Source of the DNA: Cyanobacteria bacterium K_DeepCast_35m_m2_023
Lineage (GTDB): Bacteria; Cyanobacteriota; Cyanobacteriia; PCC-6307; Cyanobiaceae
Direction: 5' to 3'
Assembly: GCA_016882345.1 (NCBI GenBank)
Contig: VGQR01000013.1
Span: 1-15,707 of the forward strand
DNA: 15,707 bases
Under the pieces are notes generated by a model. It was not told the origin of the DNA and did not search any database. It worked only from the letters and a program-made list of their open reading frames with translations. The translations under genes were made by a program, and so were the position numbers. Each line of letters starts with the position of its first letter. Within the stretch, counting starts at the first letter, position 1. Positions 8,486 to 15,370 of this stretch are shown piece after piece.

Positions 8486-9529
8486 TTGCCCGTTTCTGCG
8501 TACCCTAACGTGCCTTTCAACACCAAAAGCCGCCTGCTGATCACCGGAGCTACGGGAAGCTTTGGCAAGGCTTTCATTGGCCATCTCCTACAACGTTTTC
8601 CGCAGATAGCCCGCGTTGTGGTATTCAGCCGTGATGAGCTGAAGCAGTGGGAGCTTCAGCAGCTCTATCCGGAGGATCGCTATCCCCAGCTTCGCTTCTT
8701 CCTGGGCGATATCCGCGATCAAAGCCGCTTGAGCCGGGCGCTTGAGCGGATCGATACGGTCGTGCATGCCGCTGCCCTCAAGCAGGTGCCAGCTGCGGAA
8801 TACAACCCCTTCGAGTTCATTCGCACCAATGTCATTGGTGCCCAGAACCTGATTGAAGCCTGCCTCGATAGCGATGTTCAGCGCGTGGTTGCGTTGTCGA
8901 CGGACAAGGCCGCTGCGCCTGTCAATCTTTATGGCGCCACCAAATTATGCTCGGATAAGCTATTCATTGCGGCCAACAACTTCGTCGGTACCCGCAGTCT
9001 GCGCTTCTCGGTAGTGCGCTACGGCAATGTCATGGGTTCGCGCGGTTCGGTGATTCCTTTCTTTTTGAATCGTGCCGCCAGTGGTGTGCTGCCGATCACC
9101 GATCCGCGCATGACGCGTTTCAACATTTCGCTCGATGATGGTGTTGCCATGGTGATGTGGGCATTGGAGCAGGCCCGTGGTGGTGAATTGCTCGTTCCAC
9201 GCATTCCCAGCTACCGCATTTCGGACGTGGCCGAAGCGATTGGGCCAAATTGCAGCAAACCGATCACCGGCATCCGCCCTGGTGAAAAAATTCATGAGGA
9301 GATGATCACGGCCAGCGATTCGTTCTCAACCGTTGATCTGGGACGCTATTTCGCGATCTTGCCGACATCTGGCTCCAGTGCACCCGGACCGTATTGCGAT
9401 GCGACCGGCGCGACCCCTGTCGCCGAGGGTTTTGCCTACGACTCGGTCAGTAATCCGGATTTCCTTTCGGTGGATCAGATCCGTACCCTGATTCGCGATC
9501 ATGTCGACCCCGCCTTCCAGCCGGTCTAA
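8486..9529 (+). CDS. pseB: PseB-like UDP-GlcNAc 4,6-dehydratase (inverting)
   Basis: This is an extended SDR enzyme, 347 aa, for the first step of pseudaminic acid synthesis: UDP-GlcNAc to the 4-keto-6-deoxy-L-arabino sugar, in the cytoplasm. The NADP-binding loop is TGATGSFGK (about 20-28). The active site has STDKAAAP with the Asp140-Lys141 pair and YGATK (Tyr149, Lys153). The Asp-Lys pair is characteristic of inverting dehydratases of the PseB/FlaA1 type. RYGNVMGSRGSVIPFF and the C-terminal RPGEKIHEEM are also family signatures. The TTG at 8486 is one start; an in-frame GTG at 8510, eight codons later, is equally possible, and neither has a clear ribosome site. The gene lies 17 bases after hlyD, so it is probably co-transcribed with the exporter. 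A C5-retaining legionaminic-type dehydratase is less likely. Confidence 0.9.
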   Translation: MPVSAYPNVPFNTKSRLLITGATGSFGKAFIGHLLQRFPQIARVVVFSRDELKQWELQQLYPEDRYPQLRFFLGDIRDQSRLSRALERIDTVVHAAALKQVPAAEYNPFEFIRTNVIGAQNLIEACLDSDVQRVVALSTDKAAAPVNLYGATKLCSDKLFIAANNFVGTRSLRFSVVRYGNVMGSRGSVIPFFLNRAASGVLPITDPRMTRFNISLDDGVAMVMWALEQARGGELLVPRIPSYRISDVAEAIGPNCSKPITGIRPGEKIHEEMITASDSFSTVDLGRYFAILPTSGSSAPGPYCDATGATPVAEGFAYDSVSNPDFLSVDQIRTLIRDHVDPAFQPV

Positions 9530-9532
9530 GCG

Positions 9533-10690
9533 GTGCAATCCATTCCCTACGGGCGCCAGACCATTACCCCTGCCGATCTCGAGGCGGTGCGTCGGGTTCT
9601 GGAAAGTCCTTTCCTGACCCAGGGCCCCGCAGTACCCGCTTTCGAAGCGGCGGTGGCGGCTCAGGTGAATGCTCAGTACGCCGTCGCAATGAATTCGGCG
9701 ACGAGTGCGTTGCACCTGGCCTGTCTGGCACTGGGCTTGGGGCCAAATGATCGGCTCTGGACGTCGCCGATCACGTTTGTGGCATCGGCCAACTGTGCTC
9801 GCTACTGCGGTGCAGAGGTCGGTTTTGTTGACATTGATCCCGCCACTGGGCTCATGGATCCTGGCCGCCTCGAAGACCAATTGACGAGAGCCGATCGCCT
9901 TGGTCGATTACCCAAGGTCATCGTGCCGGTGCACCTGTGCGGGACAAGTTGTGCGATGCAGCCGATCGCTGAGCTTGCAGCGCGTTATGGCATTCATCTG
10001 CTCGAAGACGCCAGCCATGCCATCGGCGCCCGCTACGGCGCCCATCCCGTTGGCAGCTGCAGCCACAGCACCATCTCGGTGTTCAGTTTTCATCCGGTCA
10101 AGATCATCACCACCGGCGAAGGCGGTATGGCCACCACCAACGACGGCGAGTTTGCCGATCGCATGGCGCGCCTACGCAGCCATGGCATCGAGCGGGATTC
10201 GGCCCGTTTTGTGCAGCCTGCAGCAGGACCCTGGGCCTATGAACAACAGGAGTTGGGGTTCAATTACCGGATGACTGACCTGCAGGCAGCGCTGGGCCTG
10301 AGTCAGCTGCAGCGCCTCGAGGCCATTGTCGAGGAACGCAACCGCCTGCTGCAGAGCTATCAAAGATTGCTTGTCGATTTGCCGGTGCGGCTTCTGCGCA
10401 TCCCTGCGAATTGCCTCTCCAGCGTGCATCTGGCCGTGATCCGTTTGCAGGATCCCCAGCCAGGCCAGCATCGTCGCGTGTTCGAGGGCCTGCGTGAAGC
10501 TGGCATCGGCGTGCAGCTCCATTATTCGCCGGTTCACTTGCAGCCCTATTACCGACAGCTCGGCTGGAATCCCGGCGACTATCCGGCTGCCGAGGCCTAT
10601 GCCACCAGCGCCATCAGCTTGCCGTTGTTTCCCGGCCTGAGCGATGACGACCAGCAGCGTGTCGTTACCGTTCTCGCTCAGTTGCTATGA
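9533..10690 (+). CDS. pseC: PseC-like PLP-dependent UDP-sugar aminotransferase
   Basis: This DegT/DnrJ/EryC1-family enzyme, 385 aa, adds the 4-amino group to the keto sugar made by PseB, giving UDP-4-amino-4,6-dideoxy-AltNAc. It starts with GTG three bases after the pseB stop. Visible signatures are NSATSALHLA (about 54-63, phosphate binding), SPITFVASANC (about 78-88), LEDASHAIGARY with Asp159, and SFHPVKIITTGEGGM with the PLP lysine at Lys190. FNYRMTDLQAALGLSQLQRL and the C-terminal IGVQLHYSPVHLQPYY are typical for PseC. Length is normal. The order pseB-pseC is the standard arrangement in pseudaminic clusters, which strengthens both calls. A general nucleotide-sugar aminotransferase of the same family is the alternative. 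Confidence 0.9.
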   Translation: MQSIPYGRQTITPADLEAVRRVLESPFLTQGPAVPAFEAAVAAQVNAQYAVAMNSATSALHLACLALGLGPNDRLWTSPITFVASANCARYCGAEVGFVDIDPATGLMDPGRLEDQLTRADRLGRLPKVIVPVHLCGTSCAMQPIAELAARYGIHLLEDASHAIGARYGAHPVGSCSHSTISVFSFHPVKIITTGEGGMATTNDGEFADRMARLRSHGIERDSARFVQPAAGPWAYEQQELGFNYRMTDLQAALGLSQLQRLEAIVEERNRLLQSYQRLLVDLPVRLLRIPANCLSSVHLAVIRLQDPQPGQHRRVFEGLREAGIGVQLHYSPVHLQPYYRQLGWNPGDYPAAEAYATSAISLPLFPGLSDDDQQRVVTVLAQLL

Positions 10691-11586
10691 ACGAGGTCGG
10701 GCTGTCTCTGGGCACGGCTCAATTTGGCTTGGCCTACGGGGTCACCAACATGGCTGGTCAGGTGGGCCGCCGCGAGGTGTCCGACCTGCTGACCGCCGCC
10801 GCCGACGACGGCGCCGTTCGCTGGCTCGACACGGCCCAGGCCTATGGCGAGGCCGAGGTGGTTCTGGGGGACTGTCTTCCAGCGAGCCATCCTTTTGGGC
10901 TGATCAGCAAATTGCCGGCGCAGTCGCCAGCCCCGTTTGATGCAGCCGTGGAACACCTCTGGGAGCAGGCGCTGCAGCAGAGCCTGTCGCGACTGGGCTG
11001 TGCCCAGCTTGATGGTTTTTTGCTGCACCAGGCCTCTGACCTGACGCGCCCCGATGGCGATCGCCTGCTGGCTTGGTTGCAAGGCCTGCAGCAACGCCAT
11101 CTGGTGCGTCGTATTGGCGTCTCGATCTACAGCGGCAGCGAGCTTGAGGCGCTGCCGCTGCAACACCTGCAGTTGGTGCAGCTGCCCCTCTCCGTCTATG
11201 ACCAACGCCCATGGCGTGATGGCACCATCGAGCGGCTGCATGCAGCCGGTGTGGCGATCCATGCGCGCAGCCTTTATCTCCAAGGCCTGTTGCTGACACC
11301 GGCAAACCGTTGGCCGCAATGGGTTGATCCGGCCTTCCGCCTGCATCACGATCGTCTCGAAGCCTGGGCAGCCAGCCAGGGCGTCACGCTCTTGGCCTTG
11401 GCGCTGGCTTTTGCGCGCCGCTGCACTGGCCTCGAGGCCGCCGTCGTCGGTCTGACCAGCACGGCCGAGCTTGAGGCGCTGCTGCGGGCCTGGCACTGCT
11501 CTGCTGACCCTTGGCAGATCGGTGATCCAGACCGCTGGGCTTGGCACGACCGTAATAGTCTCGATCCACGCTGCTGGCCGCGCTGA
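10687..11586 (+). CDS. Aldo/keto reductase of the sugar cluster
   Basis: This is a cytoplasmic NAD(P)H-dependent oxidoreductase with a TIM-barrel fold, 299 aa. The whole catalytic tetrad is present: Asp48 and Tyr53 in LDTAQAYGEAE, Lys75 in ISKLP, and His114 in FLLHQ. GLSLGTAQFGLAYGV opens the barrel and VVGLTSTAELEALL near the end is the cofactor phosphate region. The ATG overlaps the pseC stop codon (ATGA), which indicates translational coupling. Aldo/keto reductases often accompany nonulosonic acid genes, but a defined step is not established to my knowledge. The substrate is likely a keto-sugar or an aldehyde side product (inference). Confidence 0.88.
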   Translation: MNEVGLSLGTAQFGLAYGVTNMAGQVGRREVSDLLTAAADDGAVRWLDTAQAYGEAEVVLGDCLPASHPFGLISKLPAQSPAPFDAAVEHLWEQALQQSLSRLGCAQLDGFLLHQASDLTRPDGDRLLAWLQGLQQRHLVRRIGVSIYSGSELEALPLQHLQLVQLPLSVYDQRPWRDGTIERLHAAGVAIHARSLYLQGLLLTPANRWPQWVDPAFRLHHDRLEAWAASQGVTLLALALAFARRCTGLEAAVVGLTSTAELEALLRAWHCSADPWQIGDPDRWAWHDRNSLDPRCWPR

Positions 11587-11596
11587 GCCGACACCC

Positions 11597-12841
11597 ATGG
11601 GCACACCCTTCTCCACTGTGTTGAAGCGCTGCAACCGCTGTCTGCTGCCAGAAACCCACGAAACCCTGGTTCTGGATGCCAACGGCATCTGCAATGTTTG
11701 CCGTGCCCAGGAGGTCAAGGCCGAGATCAACTGGAGCGAACGCCTGCAGCAGCTCGATGCTCTGGTCGCTGAGTACCGCGGCCGCTACCGCTATGACTGT
11801 TTGGTGCCGTTCAGTGGCGGCAAAGACAGCACCTGGACTCTCTACTACTTGATGAAGCGCTATCCGGGGCTCAAGCCTCTGGTGGTGCGCTTCAACCATG
11901 GCTTTTTGCGGCCAAATCTTCGCGCCAACTGCGACCGCGTCTTCCGCAAGCTCGGTGTTGATGTGCATGACTTCACCCCCAGCTGGAAGGTGGTGCAGCG
12001 ACTGATGCTGCAGGCCTTTCTGGAAAAGGGCGATTTTTGTTGGCATTGCCACACCGGCATCTTTGCGTACCCCATGCAGGTGGCGATCAAGGAGCAGGTT
12101 CCCCTGATCTTCTGGGGTGAGCCATCGGCTGAATACACCGCTTATTACAACTACGACCAGCCAGAAGAGGTGGATGAGGAGCGGTTCAATCGTTACGTCA
12201 ACTTGGGCATTTCGGCTGAGGACATGTTGATCCGCCTTGATGGCTATTTGGAGGAGCGCGATCTTGAGCCCTTTCGCTATCCGCCTCTGCGCGACTTGCG
12301 CCAACTCGGCTACCGTTCTGTCTGCCTGGGAAGCTACATTCCATGGGATGTGAAGATGCAAGTCGAAAAGATCCGTGCCGAGCTTGACTGGAGGGGAGAT
12401 GTTGTCGAAAATGTTCCCGCTGAGTTCAATTACGAGAAAATCGAGTGCTGGATGCAGGGTGTGCGTGATTACATTAAATACATCAAGCGTGGTTACACGC
12501 GTCCCACCCATTTGGCGGCCATCGACTTGCGCAATCAACGCATCACCCAAGATGAGGCGAAGGCCATGATTCGCCAGTTTGAAGGCAAGCGTCCTCCAAG
12601 CCTTGACCTCTTCCTTGAGTATGTCGGTCTCGACGAAGAGGAATTCCACGCCATTGCCATCGGTCATCAGGTGTCCCCCTGGCAGTTCGACCCGGCTGTG
12701 ATTGAGCCTGGGGAGAGAACGCCTGATTTCGACCAGTGGAGCCGTGGCGATGGCCTGGATCCTGCCGATGCTGAGGAACAGGTCGGCCGTTGGGCCCAGA
12801 CCTGTGCGAGCTGTGGTTCTGCCTCGGGTTGTGGGGTGTAA
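11597..12841 (+). CDS. N-acetyl sugar amidotransferase (PseA/WbpG-like)
   Basis: This ATP-dependent amidotransferase, 414 aa, converts an acetamido group on a sugar to acetamidino, using ammonia from HisH/HisF-type partners. The PP-loop is PFSGGKDST (SGGKDS at 73-78). A zinc-ribbon-like pair of CxxC motifs is at Cys12/15 and Cys32/35, with another at Cys148/151 (FCWHC). FWGEPSAEYT and SYIPWDVKMQV are conserved-looking segments. I chose the ATG at 11597, ten bases after the reductase stop; the in-frame upstream start at 11471 would overlap the reductase by more than 100 bases and adds an unrelated N terminus. The last 14 residues hold four Cys (TCASCGSASGCGV region), which is unusual. The gene overlaps hisH by one base (TAATG). 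In Pseudomonas O-antigen synthesis WbpG works with HisH2 and HisF2 in the same way. Confidence 0.88.
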   Translation: MGTPFSTVLKRCNRCLLPETHETLVLDANGICNVCRAQEVKAEINWSERLQQLDALVAEYRGRYRYDCLVPFSGGKDSTWTLYYLMKRYPGLKPLVVRFNHGFLRPNLRANCDRVFRKLGVDVHDFTPSWKVVQRLMLQAFLEKGDFCWHCHTGIFAYPMQVAIKEQVPLIFWGEPSAEYTAYYNYDQPEEVDEERFNRYVNLGISAEDMLIRLDGYLEERDLEPFRYPPLRDLRQLGYRSVCLGSYIPWDVKMQVEKIRAELDWRGDVVENVPAEFNYEKIECWMQGVRDYIKYIKRGYTRPTHLAAIDLRNQRITQDEAKAMIRQFEGKRPPSLDLFLEYVGLDEEEFHAIAIGHQVSPWQFDPAVIEPGERTPDFDQWSRGDGLDPADAEEQVGRWAQTCASCGSASGCGV

Positions 12842-13515
12842 TGGCTGCGGAGCGGGTGTTGGTTATTGAGGCCGGTCTCGGCAACCTGGGATCGGTGGGT
12901 GCCTCACTCGATCGGCTGGGTGTGAGCTACAGCCGTATCGCTGCGCCACCGCCGCTGAACCAGGTTGATGTTGGCTTCACCCATTTGATGCTCCCTGGGG
13001 TGGGTTCGTTCCAAGCCGGGATGGCAGCTTTGCAGCGGCTCGGTTGGCATGACTGGATTCGACAAACCTGGTTGCCGACTGGGCGCCCCTTGTTAGGCAT
13101 CTGCCTGGGGATGCAGCTGCTTGCCAGTAGTGGATTGGAGGGCAGCGTCGATGGTGAGCCGGTGATGGGACTGGATCTGATCGCTGGTGCCGTGCGTCCA
13201 TTGGCGGTTGGCGGTGATCTGGTGCTGCCGCATGTCGGCTGGAATGCAGTGCATTGGCAGGACCCCGGGCTGCCATTGGCGACGGGTTTTCCCCAGGGCG
13301 GCGATGTGTATTTCGTGCACAGTTTTGCGTTCTACCCAGCCCAGCCCGAGCTTGCTCTGGCCAGCTGTGACTACGGCGGCTCCTTCACGGCTGTGGTTGG
13401 TGACGCCCGGCGCAATGTCTGGGGCATGCAGTTCCACCCCGAGAAAAGCCAGAAGCTGGGGCGTCGGCTGCTCGAGAATTTCCTTGCACTTGGGCCATGC
13501 TCAAACGCCGCCTGA
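12841..13515 (+). CDS. hisH: HisH-type glutamine amidotransferase paralogue for sugar amidation
   Basis: This class I glutaminase, 224 aa, releases ammonia from glutamine for its synthase partner. The nucleophile elbow is LGICLGMQ with Cys88, and the other triad members are His199 and Glu201 in QFHPEKS. PGVGSF (about 52-57) and YFVHSF (about 157-162) are the family's other conserved segments. The start is the ATG at 12841; an in-frame upstream ATG at 12790 lies inside the amidotransferase gene. The N terminus (VIEAGLGNLGSV) is a variant of the usual IDYGMGNLRSV. No other histidine gene is nearby, and the partner is the sugar amidotransferase, so this is a specialised copy rather than the histidine-pathway enzyme (inference). 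It overlaps hisF by 19 bases. Confidence 0.92.
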   Translation: MAAERVLVIEAGLGNLGSVGASLDRLGVSYSRIAAPPPLNQVDVGFTHLMLPGVGSFQAGMAALQRLGWHDWIRQTWLPTGRPLLGICLGMQLLASSGLEGSVDGEPVMGLDLIAGAVRPLAVGGDLVLPHVGWNAVHWQDPGLPLATGFPQGGDVYFVHSFAFYPAQPELALASCDYGGSFTAVVGDARRNVWGMQFHPEKSQKLGRRLLENFLALGPCSNAA

Positions 13516-14282
13516 TCCCCAAGCTGCAGTTAGCCCTGCAGACCAGCTTTCGTGGCCCCCGGCCGGTGCTGGTGGTGACCCGCCAGTTCGGTTCTCGCAG
13601 GCCCATTGGTGACCCCCTGTCCCAGGCCAAGATCTACGAAGCCCAGCTCGCCGACGAGCTGGTGCTGGTTGATTTGGAGCGCACCCAGCAGAGCTGGTCG
13701 GTGCTGCTGGAGACGGTGACGACCATGGCGGCAACCTTGGCCACCCCGCTAGCTGTCGGGGGCGGTATTCGCAATTTTGATCAGGTTCAGCAGTTGCTCG
13801 ATCGCGGCGCAGACAAGGTGGTGCTCAATAGCGGCGCCCTGGCGTCGCCAGGCCTGATCGACCAGGTTGCCTCGGCCTATGGCGCCCAGTGCGTGGTGCT
13901 TAGCGTAGATGTTCGCCCAGGCGGCGATCAGGGCTGGCAGGTCTTTGCTGAGGCCGGCCAGCAGGCCGCGGCCCTGGGCCCTGTAAGATGGGCTCAAGAG
14001 GCGGTTGCGCGAGGTGTGGGGGAGCTGTTGGTAACCGCAATTGCCCGTGACGGTACCGGCGAGGGTCTCGACCTTGAACTAGTGCGTGCCATGCGAGGTG
14101 CGGTTTCTGTGCCAGTGATTGCCTCTGGTGGCTGCGGCCGCGCTGAACATTTTGTGGCCGGTTACCAAGCCGGAGCCGCGGCTGTGGCTGCGGGCACCTT
14201 TTTCAGCCAGCGGGATCAAAACCCGATGCAGTGCCGATCGCACATTCGCAATGCTGGCCTGCCGATTCGTCTTGAGCAATGA
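13497..14282 (+). CDS. hisF: HisF-like cyclase paralogue lacking the catalytic Asp11, part of the sugar amidation system
   Basis: This (beta-alpha)8-barrel protein, 261 aa, is related to imidazole glycerol phosphate synthase HisF. AVGGGIRNFDQ (about 86-96), SVDVR (Asp138, equivalent to Asp130) and VIASGGCGRAEHF keep the HisF framework. At the first catalytic position, where histidine enzymes have CLDV with Asp11, this protein reads KLQL with Gln11; the Asp of the TSID motif is Ala183 here. It therefore should not carry out the normal cyclisation. HisF2 proteins of acetamidino-sugar clusters share such losses and are thought to relay ammonia from HisH. The 19-base overlap with hisH and the ATGA junction with the acetyltransferase suggest balanced translation. 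It could be a phosphosugar-binding scaffold rather than an ammonia channel. Confidence 0.88.
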   Translation: MLKRRLIPKLQLALQTSFRGPRPVLVVTRQFGSRRPIGDPLSQAKIYEAQLADELVLVDLERTQQSWSVLLETVTTMAATLATPLAVGGGIRNFDQVQQLLDRGADKVVLNSGALASPGLIDQVASAYGAQCVVLSVDVRPGGDQGWQVFAEAGQQAAALGPVRWAQEAVARGVGELLVTAIARDGTGEGLDLELVRAMRGAVSVPVIASGGCGRAEHFVAGYQAGAAAVAAGTFFSQRDQNPMQCRSHIRNAGLPIRLEQ

Positions 14283-14854
14283 CTACCTTGTCCAGTGCGC
14301 GGCTTTTGCTGCGACCTGTCATCGGCGACGACCTCACCGACACCTACGTGGGCTGGTTGAACGACCCAGCGGTCAATGCGTGTTTGGAAACGCGTTTTGA
14401 ACCCCAGACCCTCGAATCGGTGCGGGCGTATTGGCAGGCCCATGGCACCGACCCCACCAGCCCCTGGTGGGCAATTTGTCGCCGCGATCAGCAGGACCGC
14501 CACATCGGAAACATCAAACTCGGCCCGATCCATCCGATCCACCTGCGTGCCGATATTAGCCTGTTCATCGGCGATCGCGGCTCCTGGGGGCTGGGGTTGG
14601 CTACCGAGGCCATCGCGCTAGTTAGAGACTGGGCACTGCTGCAGCTTGGCCTTCACAAATTGTGCGCGGGTATCTATGCTGAAAACAATGCCAGCAGCCA
14701 TGCTTTTGAAAAGTGCGGATTTCGGCTAGAGGGAAGGTTTGTTGATGAAGTTGTTAATGCGCACGGTACAAGGTCAGATGTCTTGAGACTTGGTCTTGTT
14801 AATAGTCTCGGGTTCCGCAAAGCGAGTCTCGCGGAAAAGGCCAGGGGTGAATAA
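14279..14854 (+). CDS. GNAT N-acetyltransferase, possibly PseH-like
   Basis: This is a cytoplasmic acetyl-CoA-dependent N-acetyltransferase, 191 aa, of the RimJ/RimL-like GNAT group. RLLLRPVIGDD (about 8-18) opens the fold, HIGNIKLGPI (about 76-85) is the central strand, and GSWGLGLATEAI (about 101-112) is the acetyl-CoA pyrophosphate loop. YAENNASSHAFEKCGFRLEGR (split about the middle of the C-terminal half) is the usual end of the domain. PseH acetylates N4 of the PseC product, so this gene fits the missing step in the row pseB-pseC (inference from context). Its ATG overlaps the hisF stop (ATGA). From about 14740 to the stop, base composition turns AT-rich while the reading frame continues, so the last ~35 residues may come from a different source. 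It is the last gene of the compact operon. Confidence 0.82.
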   Translation: MTTLSSARLLLRPVIGDDLTDTYVGWLNDPAVNACLETRFEPQTLESVRAYWQAHGTDPTSPWWAICRRDQQDRHIGNIKLGPIHPIHLRADISLFIGDRGSWGLGLATEAIALVRDWALLQLGLHKLCAGIYAENNASSHAFEKCGFRLEGRFVDEVVNAHGTRSDVLRLGLVNSLGFRKASLAEKARGE

Positions 14855-14898
14855 TATAATGTAATATGCATTTTATGTTAATATCAAATAACCGAATT

Positions 14899-14907
14899 TG
14901 TTATAAT
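14899..14907 (+). promoter_or_regulatory. Possible extended -10 promoter (TGTTATAAT)
   Basis: TGTTATAAT at 14899-14907 matches the extended -10 consensus exactly, with a poor -35 (TTAATA at 14878-14883, 18-base spacer). It overlaps the ATG at 14906, so a transcript would start a few bases downstream, close to the in-frame ATG at 14912, giving a nearly leaderless message. The flanking 51-base gap (14855-14905) is very AT-rich, so a chance match is quite possible. Confidence 0.3.
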
Positions 14908-15370
14908 GAACATGCTTAAATCTTTGAGACTTGAGCCTGGTGCTTTGGTTCGACTCGAGAAACTTATTGATCGGTCAAAAGCTATCGGATACGATTTTAT
15001 TCCATCTTATTTTAATTGCAGTAATCCATATTCGCTCTTCTTTTACCATGTTCCAAAAACCGGAGGTCTTAGATTCTTGATGCCTATTGCATTTTGTATA
15101 AGGTCCGTCGAGCCAGCAAGTGCTAATCCTGTTATCAAGGAGCTTTTGGGGTCTCCCTTTCGCCCTATAACGGTTGATTTACATGCTCTTGGATTTCAAA
15201 ATATGGCTGATGCGTTGGGCTCTACAAATCCTGTTTTTTATAGTGATCATCAGCTCGGCTTTCCGATGCATTCGATGATTCAAAGTTTACAATATAAAAC
15301 GAAGTCGATTTCTGCATTGCGTCATCCCAAAAAAGATTGGAATCTGCAATCAAGTATTTGCTTCGTATGA
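14906..15370 (+). CDS. Sulfotransferase-like protein, N-terminal fragment of a frameshifted gene
   Basis: The frame encodes 154 aa. HVPKTGG (48-54) is the PAPS 5'-phosphosulfate loop seen in sulfotransferases, and SALRHPKK (136-143) is the start of the second, 3'-phosphate-binding motif, where such proteins continue with an Arg-Leu-x-Ser segment. Here the frame goes off after PKK to DWNLQSSICFV and stops. The next frame (-1) carries the expected continuation, so this is the first half of one protein. The ATG at 14906 (or in-frame 14912) is the start. Base composition is much more AT-rich than the upstream operon, suggesting separate origin. A sulfotransferase beside surface-sugar genes could decorate a surface polymer (inference). 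The split is either a real mutation or a base-calling error in an A tract. Confidence 0.6.
   Translation: MNMLKSLRLEPGALVRLEKLIDRSKAIGYDFIPSYFNCSNPYSLFFYHVPKTGGLRFLMPIAFCIRSVEPASANPVIKELLGSPFRPITVDLHALGFQNMADALGSTNPVFYSDHQLGFPMHSMIQSLQYKTKSISALRHPKKDWNLQSSICFV

Noticed and set aside
11057..11064. GCGATCGC (HIP1) here and at 14571-14578
   Set aside because: HIP1 octamers are typical of many cyanobacteria, but two copies in this window are too few to count as enrichment or as a feature.
11471..11596. Upstream start for the amidotransferase
   Set aside because: It would overlap the reductase gene by more than 100 bases and add an unrelated N terminus before the conserved CxxC ribbon.
11384..12667. 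Long open frame on the - strand (427 codons)
   Set aside because: It runs antisense across the reductase and amidotransferase genes, both with clear family motifs. Its translation shows no recognisable domain. It is a by-product of GC-rich codon bias. The same holds for 10678-11730 on the - strand.
14813..14836. Inverted repeat TTCCGC / GCGGAA near the end of the acetyltransferase gene as a terminator
   Set aside because: It lies within the coding sequence, has a 12-base loop and is not followed by a T-run.
14855..14860. TATAAT as a promoter -10 element
   Set aside because: It lies in a very AT-rich gap and has no acceptable -35 at the right distance.
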